Shown: positions 22,246 through 31,831, counted from the stretch's first letter. The stretch is DNA of 36,583 bases from Dactylosporangium sp. (GCA_013041765.1 JABDRL010000321.1:1-36583), one strand, 5' to 3'. Notes: generated by a model from the sequence alone, not told the origin. Made by a program: numbers and translations.

Positions 22246-22512
22246 GTCGCCGCCTACCTCGCCGACCAGCAGACCATCGTCACCCGCTACCACACCGCCC
22301 GCACGGTGGACGACCAGAACACCGCCCTCGCCGACCTGCTCACCCACGCCGAGCAGCACAATCGCCTCATCGACGAAGTGATCCGCTACCAGACCGACCG
22401 CGGCAACTTCGCCAAACCACCCGCCAACGCGCCCGCCGTTGACGACGCGCCGGAGCCGCAGCCGGCCACGTCCAGTGGCACGCGCAGGCGCACGCGGCCG
22501 GCAAAGCCGTAG
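22246..22512 (+). pseudogene. 3' fragment of an unidentified gene
   Basis: The frame from about 22246 to TAG 22510-22512 encodes about 88 residues with normal amino-acid balance (AAYLADQQTIVTRYHTAR, then helical Gln/Asn-rich sequence) and a Pro/Arg-rich tail. It has no start of its own and is joined to the transposase fragment, so it is the tail of a truncated gene. The helical tail could belong to a plasmid relaxase or replication protein, but I cannot assign it. Confidence 0.5.
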
Positions 22513-22573
22513 CCCAAGATCGAAGTTGGGCTCAAATCCGCTATACAGGATCAAGAACGCCCGGCTACGCTGG

Positions 22574-22601
22574 GCGCACGCGCACGCGCACGCGCACGCG
22601 C
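22574..22601. repeat. GCGCAC hexanucleotide repeat
   Basis: Four perfect tandem copies of GCGCAC plus a partial copy lie in a stretch without genes (22513-22953), where I see nothing else of note. The alternating purine-pyrimidine tract could form Z-DNA. Confidence 0.85.
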
Positions 22602-22953
22602 TATGCCGTTCCGGCCCGCGCGCACGCGCCCACGCAGCAAGCCTCTGAATCCCGCGCGCACACCTGACGCAGTCCAGGTTCGGCAGGCGGTCAACCCGCA
22701 GGGCGATCGCTTCGACGGTCAGTCCGAGTCGGTTTCACCGCGATGCCGCCCTCAAGCCGCAGCAGCCCGGCCGCCGTCATCCGATCGAGCCCCGGAGTGA
22801 CTGACGCCCATCGAGCGCTAATCGACATGTGTTTATATCAGCGCATCCCTGACGGCAACCATGACGGCAGCCCAGAAGCACAACCACAATCGTCGACACA
22901 CCCTGCATCACGAAAGTTACTCTTCGCATCCAAGAAGAATGCTGCCATTGCCG

Positions 22954-23433
22954 TCAGTCCCCCGATTCACCCACCTCTCGCGCTATCTCCTCGGGTGCGT
23001 CCGCGAGAACTTCCAACGCGCGGGTTTGATCCATGGAACCGACACGGTGACGAAGCGCCCACCTCAAGGTCGAAACGACGTCCGGTGACGCAAAAAAGAT
23101 TTCCTTGTCACTCGGATCGCTGAATCCGTCGTCACGTACGCGAATCCAAGCAGAAATTGCCGCCCCAGGCTCACTAACAGCTCTGGCCAAGGCCACGTCC
23201 CTGGGTCGAGAACTGGCACGAACTCTGCCATCCCGCGCGTAACCAAGGACAACACAGGTCATCGATTCTCCGACATGAGGCCAATCCTCAGGAGCAACTA
23301 CCCCGTCCGCAATGTCCGCCCTATCGACGAATCCTCGCGAACCAGCACCCACCTGGATCAACAGGCCATAGGGCTGATGATCCAGTACCTGGCACTCGAC
23401 CAGCGCATACTTACGGATTCGGAAATCAGCCAT
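22954..23433 (-). CDS. S1-domain-like protein, probable immunity to the orphan toxin tip
   Basis: 159 residues from the ATG at 23433 (MADFRIRKYA). The ATG shares one base with the stop of the toxin-tip ORF upstream (TGATG), the same coupling as in the other toxin/immunity pair. The first ~75 residues look like an S1/OB fold (YGLLIQVGAGSRGFVDRADI). The C-terminal half is helical with no named domain. Being the immediate downstream partner of a toxin tip makes an immunity role likely. Base composition is lower in GC than the window average, as is usual for immunity genes. Confidence 0.7.
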   Translation of the reverse strand: MADFRIRKYALVECQVLDHQPYGLLIQVGAGSRGFVDRADIADGVVAPEDWPHVGESMTCVVLGYARDGRVRASSRPRDVALARAVSEPGAAISAWIRVRDDGFSDPSDKEIFFASPDVVSTLRWALRHRVGSMDQTRALEVLADAPEEIAREVGESGD

Positions 23434-23804
23434 CAGGACGCACCCGGAGCCCAAGGAGCCCTTGGGAATTGATTGAACTCACCAAAAAGATGATTTGGAA
23501 TGACGTATTCGAGGTGATCGGGAGTCATTCCTTCCCAGACCTCGATATCATTGTCACGCAGCCACTTGTTTGGAACGGTCACCCTGAACCCCTGTCCATG
23601 CGTTCCACCGTGATTAGCAGCAAAATCGTTGACCCGAGCCTCGTTACCGAAGTAAGCCGACCCATCAAGCTCATCAGTTAACGGAAAATGCTCCGGATTC
23701 AGTCCGTTATCCAATTCACTTGAGCCACGCTCAACTGGCGAGACACGATGCAAGTCGGTCGTGCCGCAGTTGTGGACCAGTACCGGCGTGTTGCCGGCTA
23801 TCAC
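23433..23804 (-). pseudogene. Orphan polymorphic-toxin tip with HINT-end remnant
   Basis: The frame begins with the last residues of a HINT domain (YYVIAGNTPVLVHNCG), preceded by an in-frame TAG near 23826, and continues into a ~105-residue toxin-like domain: DLHRVSPVERG, YFGNEARVNDFAANHGG, GFRVTVPNKW, EYVIPNHLFGEF. The pattern of Arg in the first strand, a central YFGNE block and EYVIP near the end loosely suggests an ADP-ribosyltransferase-like fold, which I hold weakly. The GTG at 23804 lies inside the HINT remnant and is probably not a natural start. This is an orphan cassette able to be joined to a full toxin by recombination. Confidence 0.7.
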
Positions 23805-23817
23805 ATAGTACGTGTGG
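23764..23817. repeat. HINT-end direct repeat, orphan copy
   Basis: This 54-bp stretch matches 25149-25202 with 5 mismatches and encodes the conserved HINT end before the toxin tip. Similarity ends at both borders. It is a likely recombination site for tip exchange. Confidence 0.9.
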
Positions 23818-23818
23818 C

Positions 23819-24374
23819 GTCGCTATGGCGGTCGCGGTCTGCGCATGACGCTGATCATGCCATCGACGTGCACGGTTGGCGAGGTCGCCACCCAGACGGC
23901 GTCGACGTATGACGATGGTGACAGCGACCGTGACCGCAACCGTGGCGCACGCATCGGCAGCGCCAGCCCAACTGAGCGACGTCCGTCGATTGGCTGGCTC
24001 GGTGCGCCGTGGGCTACTCGTGGGTGGCGCGCTTGCCGGTTCGGCGGTGCCCGATCGCCGGATCAGTCGAGGCCGTGACGATCCCTTCGCCACTCAACCC
24101 AGCGGGCAGTTCCGGGGATCGACGCCGAGCCGCATACGCGGCCCGGCACCGAACCAAGACGCCAGGCCAGACGATCAAGTGACGATCAACGATCAACAAT
24201 CCATTAATACATGTTCATATATGCTCAACATCTAACAGCAACCGTGACCGCAACCGCCCCGCACGACAGCACATAACAACGGACAAAGCCGCCAGTCGCA
24301 CCACGGAAAAAACACGATAATGTAAGCAACTCACGTCATTATCCAAGGCAATCCTGTCCAACAACCCGGAATGA
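23819..24374. other. Gene-poor spacer between the two toxin/immunity modules
   Basis: No convincing gene is seen. A 15-bp sequence ACCGTGACCGCAACC occurs at 23927-23941 and 24241-24255. The right half (about 24170-24370) is AT-rich compared with the rest of the window, which points to imported DNA. Confidence 0.5.
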
Positions 24375-24830
24375 TCATAGGATGTCAGGCGCATTTAAAA
24401 ACACCCGACGAAAGTATACGTTACTGACTAGCTCTGGGCTTTGCGAAAGCGCTATCCGAACTCCATCCTCCCGGAATTTCGCAACTTCTTCATATAAATC
24501 TGAATCACATGCTTCAATGGAAGCTAGCGACCATGTGGTTCTTATCGTAGATCTTCCTTCTGTACTGGCGAAAAGAAGTCGGCCGTCCGACTCCGTGAAC
24601 TGATACTCGCCACGACCACAAGTCTTCGCATCTTGTATCGCTTTTGGTAGCTCCAGGAGCAGATTTAGCAAAGGGACCCAGCCAAAGTCGGAGCGAAGCG
24701 ACGTGCATCCACTTTGGATCTCGATGTCACCCAGAAAGGCGCTGTACAGGAGGTATTCTGGCGGCGCGTCCTGAAGGTTATCCCGGGCACGCACATATGG
24801 ACATAGAGAAGGATGAAAGATAAATTCCAT
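24375..24830 (-). CDS. Probable immunity protein for the HINT-linked toxin
   Basis: 151 residues from the ATG at 24830 (MEFIFHPSLCPYVRARDN). The start shares one base with the TAA of the upstream toxin (TAATG). The protein is acidic and soluble with no named domain; visible blocks are YLLYSAFLGDIEIQSG, DFGWVPLLNLLLELP and TTWSLASIEACD. Codon use and base composition are AT-richer than neighbouring genes. Immediate coupling to a HINT-toxin gene is the main reason for the immunity call. A longer frame to 24884 lies inside the toxin and is less likely. Confidence 0.7.
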   Translation of the reverse strand: MEFIFHPSLCPYVRARDNLQDAPPEYLLYSAFLGDIEIQSGCTSLRSDFGWVPLLNLLLELPKAIQDAKTCGRGEYQFTESDGRLLFASTEGRSTIRTTWSLASIEACDSDLYEEVAKFREDGVRIALSQSPELVSNVYFRRVFLNAPDIL

Positions 24831-25720
24831 TACGGTCGCTCCAGAGTCGGATGGATGGTACCTAGCCTTCCATCGGTCATCCATATCTTCACCCGCGATG
24901 TTGGCTTTGTAACACCCCCTTGAGCAGTGACTGTCCCAACATCACGACCGAGATCAACAACGTGAGGGTGGTTGCCTGTCGCACCCGAGGCCGAGCGGCC
25001 AAGACCCTCATGCACCGTGTTCGCAATATCTTCCCGCGTGGTACCTGGAAGAAACTTCGACCCAGCTGACTCCGTGCCTGGACCATGCAACGGAATTACA
25101 TGCTCATCAATACGATCCATTACCTGCCATGGGTCAATGTCATTTGGTCCGCAGTTGTGTACCAGTACCGGCACGGTGCCGGCGATCACATAGTACGTGT
25201 GGGTGTCGGCGACGGTGAGATCGCGCATGATCTGTGTGCCGGTGTGGTTGTCGACCGCGAGGACGATGACCTCGTCACTGGCCGACGCGCCACTGGCCGA
25301 CGCGCCGTCAGCCGGTGGGCCACCACCACCGCTACCCGCGCCGCTGTTGTCGCCTTCCAAACGCTGGGCATCGTGCGCTACCAACAGCCGGTGGCCGACA
25401 GCGAGCTTCGCCGCATCGACCCAGGTATCCGCCGTGGCATCCCAGAACGGATGGTGCGCGGTCGTCTTCACCACCGACGACGCCCGGGTCCTCGCGTTGT
25501 ACACCGTGACATCGGTCAACTCACTGTCCACGTTGACATGCAGCTGGGTGACCGGCTTGGCCTCGGTCAACCCCGCCTGCGGATCGGTGGCCACAACCTC
25601 GTCACCGACCTCGACATCCTTGATGGGACTGGTCCCGCCACCGGCCAACAACACCATCGTGGTCGGAGCGAAACTGTGACAGGCCCGATGACGACCGGTG
25701 TAACCGGTGTCCCCCGCCAT
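24830..25720 (-). CDS. Pretoxin HINT domain plus C-terminal toxin tip (3' end of Rhs toxin)
   Basis: This is the C-terminal portion of the Rhs locus. It continues in the same frame upstream of the internal ATG at 25720 through a Gly/Ser/Arg repeat linker. HINT signatures are present: FAPTTMVLLAGG (a serine precedes the block, where many HINTs have Cys), DVEVGDEVVATDP, TTAHHPFWD and YYVIAGTVPVLVHNCG. The ~105-residue tip has DEHVIPLHGPG, VDLGRDVG, VTKPTSRVKIW and GTIHPTLERP, resembling the Ntox50/BECR-type RNase toxins. HINT domains self-cleave to release the tip. Its own immunity gene follows directly. Without an intact upstream frame it may be silent. Confidence 0.8.
   Translation of the reverse strand: MAGDTGYTGRHRACHSFAPTTMVLLAGGGTSPIKDVEVGDEVVATDPQAGLTEAKPVTQLHVNVDSELTDVTVYNARTRASSVVKTTAHHPFWDATADTWVDAAKLAVGHRLLVAHDAQRLEGDNSGAGSGGGGPPADGASASGASASDEVIVLAVDNHTGTQIMRDLTVADTHTYYVIAGTVPVLVHNCGPNDIDPWQVMDRIDEHVIPLHGPGTESAGSKFLPGTTREDIANTVHEGLGRSASGATGNHPHVVDLGRDVGTVTAQGGVTKPTSRVKIWMTDGRLGTIHPTLERP
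25149..25202. repeat. HINT-end direct repeat, toxin copy
   Basis: This is the partner of 23764-23817 in direct orientation, 54 bp with 5 mismatches, encoding YYVIAGTVPVLVHNCG. Recombination between the copies would remove the present tip and its immunity gene and fuse the orphan tip in frame to the HINT domain. Confidence 0.9.
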
Positions 25721-25778
25721 CGCCGAGGACCGATGACGACCCGCGCCACCCCCACCACCAGACCCCGACCTGGCGAAC

Positions 25779-25865
25779 GCCGACGTCCCCGGACGACCAC
25801 CACCACGGGTACGCGAGGACGCCGACGTCCCCGGACGACCACCACCACCGCTGGTACGCGACGAC
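25779..25865 (-). repeat. ~42-bp tandem repeat in the Rhs-HINT linker
   Basis: Two copies (42 and 45 bp) begin GCCGACGTCCCCGGACGACC on the plus strand. In the HINT frame they encode SASSRT-GGGRPGT type linker units. The reading frame of the Rhs core and that of the HINT domain disagree just upstream of this GC-rich tract. Confidence 0.75.
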
Positions 25866-25959
25866 GCCGATACCGCCGGACGGCTGCCACCGCCACGGGC
25901 CGGCCGGCCGGCAACCCCAGATCGGGCCCACCACCCCGACGCCCGGCCCTGGCCGCGGC

Positions 25960-27516
25960 CCCGGCCCCGGCGCTCTTACCGGCCAGCCTGCTCGCCCCAC
26001 CGGTCAGCCGGTCCATCCCGGCCGACAGCACCCCATTGAGACCACCTTCGACCATGGTCGAGGCCAGACCCGACCAGGAGAACGACTGGTCCCCTTGGGC
26101 CACGTCGGTCAGGTAGCCGGCCCCGGCCGCCATCCCCCCGGCCACAGCCCCGGCCACCAGCAGGCACCCCACCCCGGTAGCGCACAGTGCACCTACCGCC
26201 ACCGTCGCGGCCACTCCGGCCGCCGCCATGGCCACGAACTTCCAGGGATCCTCCTTGACCGCCTTGACCGTCTCCTGCACCGTGTTCACGGCCTTCTTCA
26301 CGGTCTTCTTCGCGGTCTCCTTCACACACCGGCCGACCCCGCTGCGTAGACACTTCTTGGCCGACTTGTAAGCGTCCTTGACCCAGTTGACCTTCTTCTT
26401 GGCCCACCGGACCGTGGTTCTCTTCACCACGTTCCACGCCTTGGCGGCCTTGCTGGCCACCCTGCGCGCCGCCGACTTCACATCGCTCCAGGCCCGCCCG
26501 GAGCTTACGTACCTGACCGCACTCGACACCTTCCTCTTGGCGGCCTTGAAGCTCTTCTTGATGCTCGACCAGCCCCAGTGTCCGGTCGGATCCATGGTGG
26601 TCATCGGATTGGCGTCGGCGTACTGGAACCGGTTGGCGTTGATCGAATCCGGTACCGGCGAGTTGGCCACACTGTCGCGGGTGTCGAACTGGGCGGTGTC
26701 CGTGTTGTACCAGCGGGCCAGCATGTTCACCCGCCCGGTCAGATCGTCGGCGAACTCCGACTGGTAGCCGAGGCTGCCCAGCAGGCTACTGCTGGCCACC
26801 ACCACCCCCAGCGGATCGTAGGTCGCCGAGCCGGCCAGGGTGGTGCCGGTCGCGGTGAACTGGCCGACGATGTCGCTGTGCTGGTCGCTCCAGGCATACA
26901 CCGACCCGCTCCCGCTGCCGGAGCCTTCCGCGAGGACCTCGCCACCGGCCCCCCGGGTGTAGGTGAAGCTCCCGTCAGCGGCCAGGGTGTTGGCCAGGCC
27001 GTTGTAGGAGAACCCGGTGCGTACCACCCGGCCCAGCGCGTCGTAGCCGTTGGACGACGTGCCGGCGGCCGTGTCCTGGCTGGTCACCTGCCCGAATGCG
27101 TCGGCAGCCGTCGCGTACGACCCCGAAGCGCCTGCGGTGGTCTGTAGGGTGCCCCGCGGGGTGTAGGTGTAGCCGATCCCCCCGTTCTGGGTCAGCAGCT
27201 GGTTGCGCTCGTCGTAGGTGAAGGTCTTCGACCCGTTCTGGGTCCGGTTGCCCGACTCGTCATAGGCGTAGTCGGTGACCGTGGAATCGGCCGTCCACGA
27301 GGTCAGCCGGTCGGCCAGGTCGTAGGTGTAGCTGTTGGTCGAGGCGCCCGCCACTCCGGTGGTGGTCTTGGCGGTCTCGTTGTCGTTGAGGTCGTAGCCG
27401 TAGGCGATCGACCCCAGGGTCGACGCCCCGCTGGCGGTCGTGATCGTGTCGGTCTGCACCCGGTGCAGCGGATCGTAGGTGAAGGTGCGCACGTTCGACC
27501 CGCCGTAGACCACCCG
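25960..27516 (-). pseudogene. Rhs core end and translocation segment (frame 2 of broken toxin)
   Basis: This frame carries late YD repeats and the Rhs-associated core (LARWYNTDTAQFDTRD, NRFQYADANPMTTMDPTG). A Lys/Arg-rich amphipathic stretch follows, then a Gly/Ala-rich hydrophobic hairpin (VAMAAAGVAATVAVGAL, VAGGMAAGAGYL) that may help tip entry. It differs in frame from the segment upstream because of one apparent inserted base at 27517, and from the HINT segment somewhere in 25930-25985. The right boundary is where the frame becomes readable. No start codon belongs to it. Confidence 0.75.
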
Positions 27517-27517
27517 A

Positions 27518-30500
27518 GCTGGGCTGGGACAGGCTGTTGTAGTCCACGCTGAGGTTGATGCCGGTCGTCGCGTTGCCGACGGTCTCGATCCGCCCGGCGG
27601 TGTCGTAGCCGAACGAGGTGGTGCCGGCCGCATCGATGCGGGTGGCCAGGTTGCCGTCCCCGGTGTACCGCAGGGTCGCCTCCGCGTTCGGCCCGGACAC
27701 CGACAGCGGCAGACCCCGGTCGTCGTAGCCGACGCTGATCGTGTTGCCCGGCACCGCCAGGGTCGTCGGCCGGCCGGCGGCGTCGTAGCCGAACGTCCGG
27801 GTCGCCGTGTCGACCTCCGCCCCCGTGCCGGCCTGCTCGGTCAGCCGGCCCAGATCGTCGTACTGATTGCTGATCCGCACCCCGCCGGGCTGGGTCTGCC
27901 ACTCGGCCCGACCGGCCCGGTCGTAGCCGGTGGTGAAGCTCCGGTCGGCAAGGTCGGGATAGGCGGCCGTGGCCGGTTCGATCTGCGACTCCGGCAGCCC
28001 CCAGGTGGTGTATGTGGTCCAGAACGCGTTGCCGCGCCCGTCGGTGAAGCGTGTCTGCCGGCCGGCGGCGTCGTAGCCGAACGACGTGGCGATCGACGTC
28101 GCGGCAGTCGTCGGCTGGTTCTCCCCGGTCACCGCGCCGAGGGCGTTGTGGGTGAACGTCATGGTGGTCCCGCGTCCGTCGGTGGAGGCCACCACGTTGC
28201 CGTTGTCGTCGTAGCCCACCGACTGGGTGCGCAGCGCCGCCCCGGCCGCACTCAGCTCCTGGGACTGAGTGGCCCGGTCGGCGCCGTCGTAGGTCACCGT
28301 CTGCCGGGCCGCATCCGGACGGATGGTGGCCACCGGACGGCCAACGCCGTCGTACTCGGTCCTGGTGGTGTTCGTGGCGCCGTCGGTGACCGTCAGTTGC
28401 TCCCCGAACCTGTTGTAGGTCATCGATGTGACCACCCCCTCGGGGCTGGTCACCGTGCGCAGCCACGGCCCGGCCTCCGGCCGGTCGCTGTAGGTCCCGG
28501 TGCCGTAGTCGTAGGTGGTGGTGTTGACCTCCTCGGCCGGCTGCCGCACCACCTGGCTGCTGGTGAGCATCCGCCCCAGGTAGTCGTAGGTCGCCGTGCT
28601 CCTTGCCCCGGTCTGGTCGACCGTCTCCAGCAGGTCACCGACCGCGTCATAGGCCGCCGTGGACACCTTGCCGGCCGGGTCGGTCACCTTCGTCCGGTTG
28701 CCCAGGGTGTCGTACTCGTAGGTCGTGGTCTTGCCCAGCGGATCCGTGGTCGACGCGACCTGACCCAGCTTGTCGTAGACCGTCGTCACGCTCGCGTCGG
28801 CGATCGGTGAGCCGCCCGGCGGGGTGTAGGGCGGCAGGATCGTCTGCCACGGCCGGCCCAGCGCGTCGACCTTCGTCTGGGTGACGGTGCCCAGCGGATC
28901 CTGCTCCTCGACGATCTCGCCGAAGGCGTTGTACCCGGCCAGCGCCGTCGGCCGGACCGAGACCGCCGACGCCCCGTGGGCCTCGGCGCTGATCGAGGGT
29001 GCGATCGTGGCCACTGGCTGGCCGACCTCGTCGTAGTCGTAGTCGGTGGTGTTGCCGTTGGGGTCCACCATGGCCGTTGTCAGGCCACGGTCATCCACGG
29101 TGTACCTCGTGGTCAGCTGATTGGTACTGGCGGTGACATGCTCGGTGCGCCCGCTGCCGTCGGCCCACAGCGCCGCAACGTCCTCTGCCGACAGCGCCTG
29201 CTGGTAGACCTGCACGTTGTCGATCGATCCGAAGAACTGGTCCTCGCCGGAGGTGCCCCGGTTACAGCCGCCGATCCCGAGCCCACGGGTGGATGCCCAC
29301 GGGGTCGGGTTGGTGCCGTCGGTGCCCTTGACGTTGTTGACGTAGATCGACATGGTCTTGGTGTTCGCGTCGAACGCCCCGACCAGGTGCACCCACTGGT
29401 TGGCGTTCAGGGCGTTGCTGGAGGACGCGTAATAATGCGTGGACGGTGTCGCGGAGTCCGACGACGGGGAGATGAACACCCACTGGTTGATGCCGCCGTT
29501 GTACTCCAGCATGAACGCGCCGTGAGCGTCGCCGCCCTGGCCGACGGCGGTCTGAATGTCGGTCAGGGATCCGGCGAAGACCCAGGCCGACACCGAGTAC
29601 GACTGGGTCGTGTCCAGCACCGGCCGGTAGGTGTCCAGCCGTCCGGCGGAGAAGACGCCATAGCCGTCGTAGAAGAAGACGCCGTTGCCCCGGCCGTCGT
29701 AGAGGTGATCGCCGGCGCCCGAGGAGTCGTTGGCCCAGCGTTCCTGGTCGTCGGCGCAACTGCCGGTGAACTCGTACCAGCGGGCCGGCAGCGACCCGGT
29801 GGTGTTGCCGATGGTCTCGCTGGTCAGCCGGCCCATCGGGTCGTAGGTGGCGCTGGTGGTCTGCACGGTCTGCGAGGTGTTGCTGGAGGTGTCGCTGTGC
29901 TTGTACACCCGCCCGGTGGTGATCACCCGGTCGTCGGCGTCATAGACGTAGTTGGTGACCCGGTTGTACTCCGGCATCGTCTCCTCGTCGTCGGTCCACA
30001 TGACCTCCCGCTCGGTGCGATACATCACCCGCCCGGCGAAGTCGTGCTGGAAGCCGGTCTGCGTCGCGCCGTTGTTGGTGGTCTGCGACCACAGGTTCCC
30101 CATAGGGTCGTAGGTGTTTTCCTCCAGCACCGTCGTCTCGGTGCCATCGGTCCGGCTGACTTTCTTGACCTTGCCGTCGTGCCAGTACTCATAGTTGGTG
30201 GTCCAGCCCATGGCGTCGGTCTCGGCGGCCAGGCTGCCGTCGGGGTAGTAGGCGTTGGACACCGCCTGGATGCTGCTCCCGTCCGGGCCCTGGACGGTGC
30301 TGGTCAGGACCCGCCCCTCGGCGTCGAAGGTCTCCGAAACCGAGCGCAGCAGGTCGCCGCTGGGGCACTCCGCCCCGGGGGCCGGGTTGCTGTCGCAGGT
30401 GACCACCGTTGTCTGGTTGCCGTAGCCGTCGTAGGCGAACAGGGTGACCACCCCGGCGGCGTCCAGGGTCTTCACCACCTGCCCGTGGGCGTTGTACTCG

Positions 30501-30690
30501 GCGGTAGCGCTCCGGGGGCTGTCGCCGCCGGTCAGGTCGCTCTGGGTGCGGGAGAGCACGTTGCCGTCGGCGTCGAGGACGTCCAGGGTCCTGAGCGTAT
30601 GGACGGCCCCGGTGACCCGGTTGGTGACCGGCGGCTCGGTCGTGGAGGTCAGCGTCCCGTCTCGGAGCACTGGTACGAATACAGCACCCC
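27518..30690 (-). pseudogene. YD-repeat core with embedded LamG-like domain (frame 1 of broken toxin)
   Basis: Over 1,000 residues of YD/Rhs repeats (many copies of the YDxxGxxxxxxD type, e.g. YDAVGDLLETVDQTGARST, YDGVGRPVATIRPD). These form the barrel shell that encloses toxin tips. Around 29150-29650 a LamG/concanavalin-like domain is inserted (YSVSAWVFAGSLTDIQTA, WVHLVGAFDANTKTMSIYV). The frame opens near 30690 but lacks a start, a signal peptide and N-terminal export domains. It ends at the frameshift near 27517. Confidence 0.85.
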
Positions 30691-30948
30691 GCTGGCCGCG
30701 TGCCCGGCCGGGGTCTTGAACCACAGCTCGATGCTGCCGTCGAAGGCCGGCACGTTCTCCATCGAGTTGTCGAACCGGACATACGAGCTGCTGCCGTCGA
30801 AGGAGGCCCCGTAGGTGTCGGCGAACGGGCTGGTTCCGGTCTGGGTGGTGTCGTAGGTGACGTTGTTGTAGACCGCCGGCACCCCGTCGACGACGTTGCG
30901 GGGCCTGGCTGGCAGGTCGATGTCGTTGAGGCGCAGGTCCCTGACGCA
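30649..30948 (-). pseudogene. 5' remnant of the Rhs toxin: truncated LamG-like segment
   Basis: The frame opens after a TGA at 30949-30951 and encodes LNDIDLPARPRNVVDGV, then a LamG-like stretch (SFDGSSSYVRFDNSMENV, DGSIELWFKTPAG), ending at TGA 30649. The domain is cut short and followed in another frame by the YD core. Just upstream, a 16-residue in-frame scrap, MYVDGVADDGQLRFAR, at about 30952-30999 is another LamG piece. Everything N-terminal is missing, which marks the locus as a 5'-truncated relic. Confidence 0.75.
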
Positions 30949-31031
30949 TCAGCGCGCGAACCGCAACTGACCGTCGTCGGCGACCCCATCTACGTACATC
31001 CGACCAGGTCACGGGCGCGGGGTGATGCCCG

Positions 31032-31436
31032 ATGAGCGCCTGGACGGATGGCGGCGGGGCGCGGCGCGGGCCGTTGCCGATCCGGTATGCCGACGCCGAC
31101 CGGATCCTCATGACCGAACTGCTGACCATGCTCTGTGATCATCTGTTCAAGGACTCCCCAACCCGGGAGGACTCGCTGGCGGAGCTGGCGATGGCCGCTG
31201 CCGTGGTCGCCCGGTGCGGCCGCTGGCAGCCGCTGACGATCCATGCGGCACTGCGAGCGGGCGCATCGTTGCCGGAGGCCGCCGCCGCGACCGGGCTGGA
31301 GCCCGGCGAGGTCGTGCGCCGGTGGCGGGCGTGGGCCGATGTCCAGAGCGTCCTGGTGATCGGTGGACATCCGGCAGTCGACCCGGACGAGGTCCGGACC
31401 ATCGCGGACCGGCTAGACCGGGAGATCCGCCGATGA
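31032..31436 (+). CDS. Hypothetical mobile-element protein with HTH-like segment
   Basis: 134 residues from ATG 31032. The middle is helical (TREDSLAELAMAAAVVAR), followed by a helix-turn-helix-like stretch (LPEAAAATGLEPGEVVRRWRAWADVQ). It has no named domain that I recognise. Its TGA overlaps the next ATG by 4 nt, so it is translationally coupled to the DUF2637 gene, an arrangement typical of actinomycete integrative elements and plasmids. It is divergent from the Rhs relic. Confidence 0.8.
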   Translation: MSAWTDGGGARRGPLPIRYADADRILMTELLTMLCDHLFKDSPTREDSLAELAMAAAVVARCGRWQPLTIHAALRAGASLPEAAAATGLEPGEVVRRWRAWADVQSVLVIGGHPAVDPDEVRTIADRLDREIRR

Positions 31437-31819
31437 CGCCGACCCGGGTCGCCCGCAACATCAGCACGGTGGCCGTCGCCTCGATCGCGGCTTGGTCGTC
31501 GTGGAGCCACATGGTCCACGTAGCGCTCCGTTTCGGGGAACGGCCAGAGGTCGCCTACGTCCTGCCGATCTCGGTAGACGGAATGCTCGTGGTTGCCTCG
31601 GCCGCCATGGTCGAAGACCAGCGCGCAGGTCAGCATGTCCGCTGGTCGGCACGGATGGCGTTCGCTATCGGGGTCGCCGCGAGCGTCGCGGCCAACATCG
31701 CCGCGGCGCACCCGACCGTCGGCGCCCGCATCGTGGCGGCCTGGCCAGCGGTCGCCCTGCTTCTCGTGGTCGAGATGCTCTCGCGAAGCCGGACATCGTC
31801 GACCGCCCCCAACGGGTAG
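31433..31819 (+). CDS. DUF2637 (SpdB-like) membrane protein, C-terminal tail split off
   Basis: 128 residues with about four hydrophobic helices (ISTVAVASIAAWSSWSHMV, AYVLPISVDGMLVVASAAMV, MAFAIGVAASVAANIAA, IVAAWPAVALLLVVEML). This is the DUF2637/SpdB pattern of actinomycete plasmids and integrative elements, linked to intramycelial spread and membrane-anchored transfer complexes. Full-length homologues carry a cytoplasmic C-terminal HTH-like tail. Here the frame stops at TAG 31817-31819 and such a tail is encoded separately just downstream. Confidence 0.88.
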   Translation: MTPTRVARNISTVAVASIAAWSSWSHMVHVALRFGERPEVAYVLPISVDGMLVVASAAMVEDQRAGQHVRWSARMAFAIGVAASVAANIAAAHPTVGARIVAAWPAVALLLVVEMLSRSRTSSTAPNG

Positions 31820-31831
31820 ACCACGGCTGAC

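Noticed and set aside
22574-22601. GCGCAC repeats as a CRISPR array
   Set aside because: Units are contiguous hexamers without spacers, so this is a microsatellite. I saw no CRISPR-type repeat-spacer pattern anywhere.
28976-30814. 612-codon plus-strand frame opposite the YD repeats
   Set aside because: Val/Gly/Arg-rich shadow of the YD-repeat coding strand with no domain.
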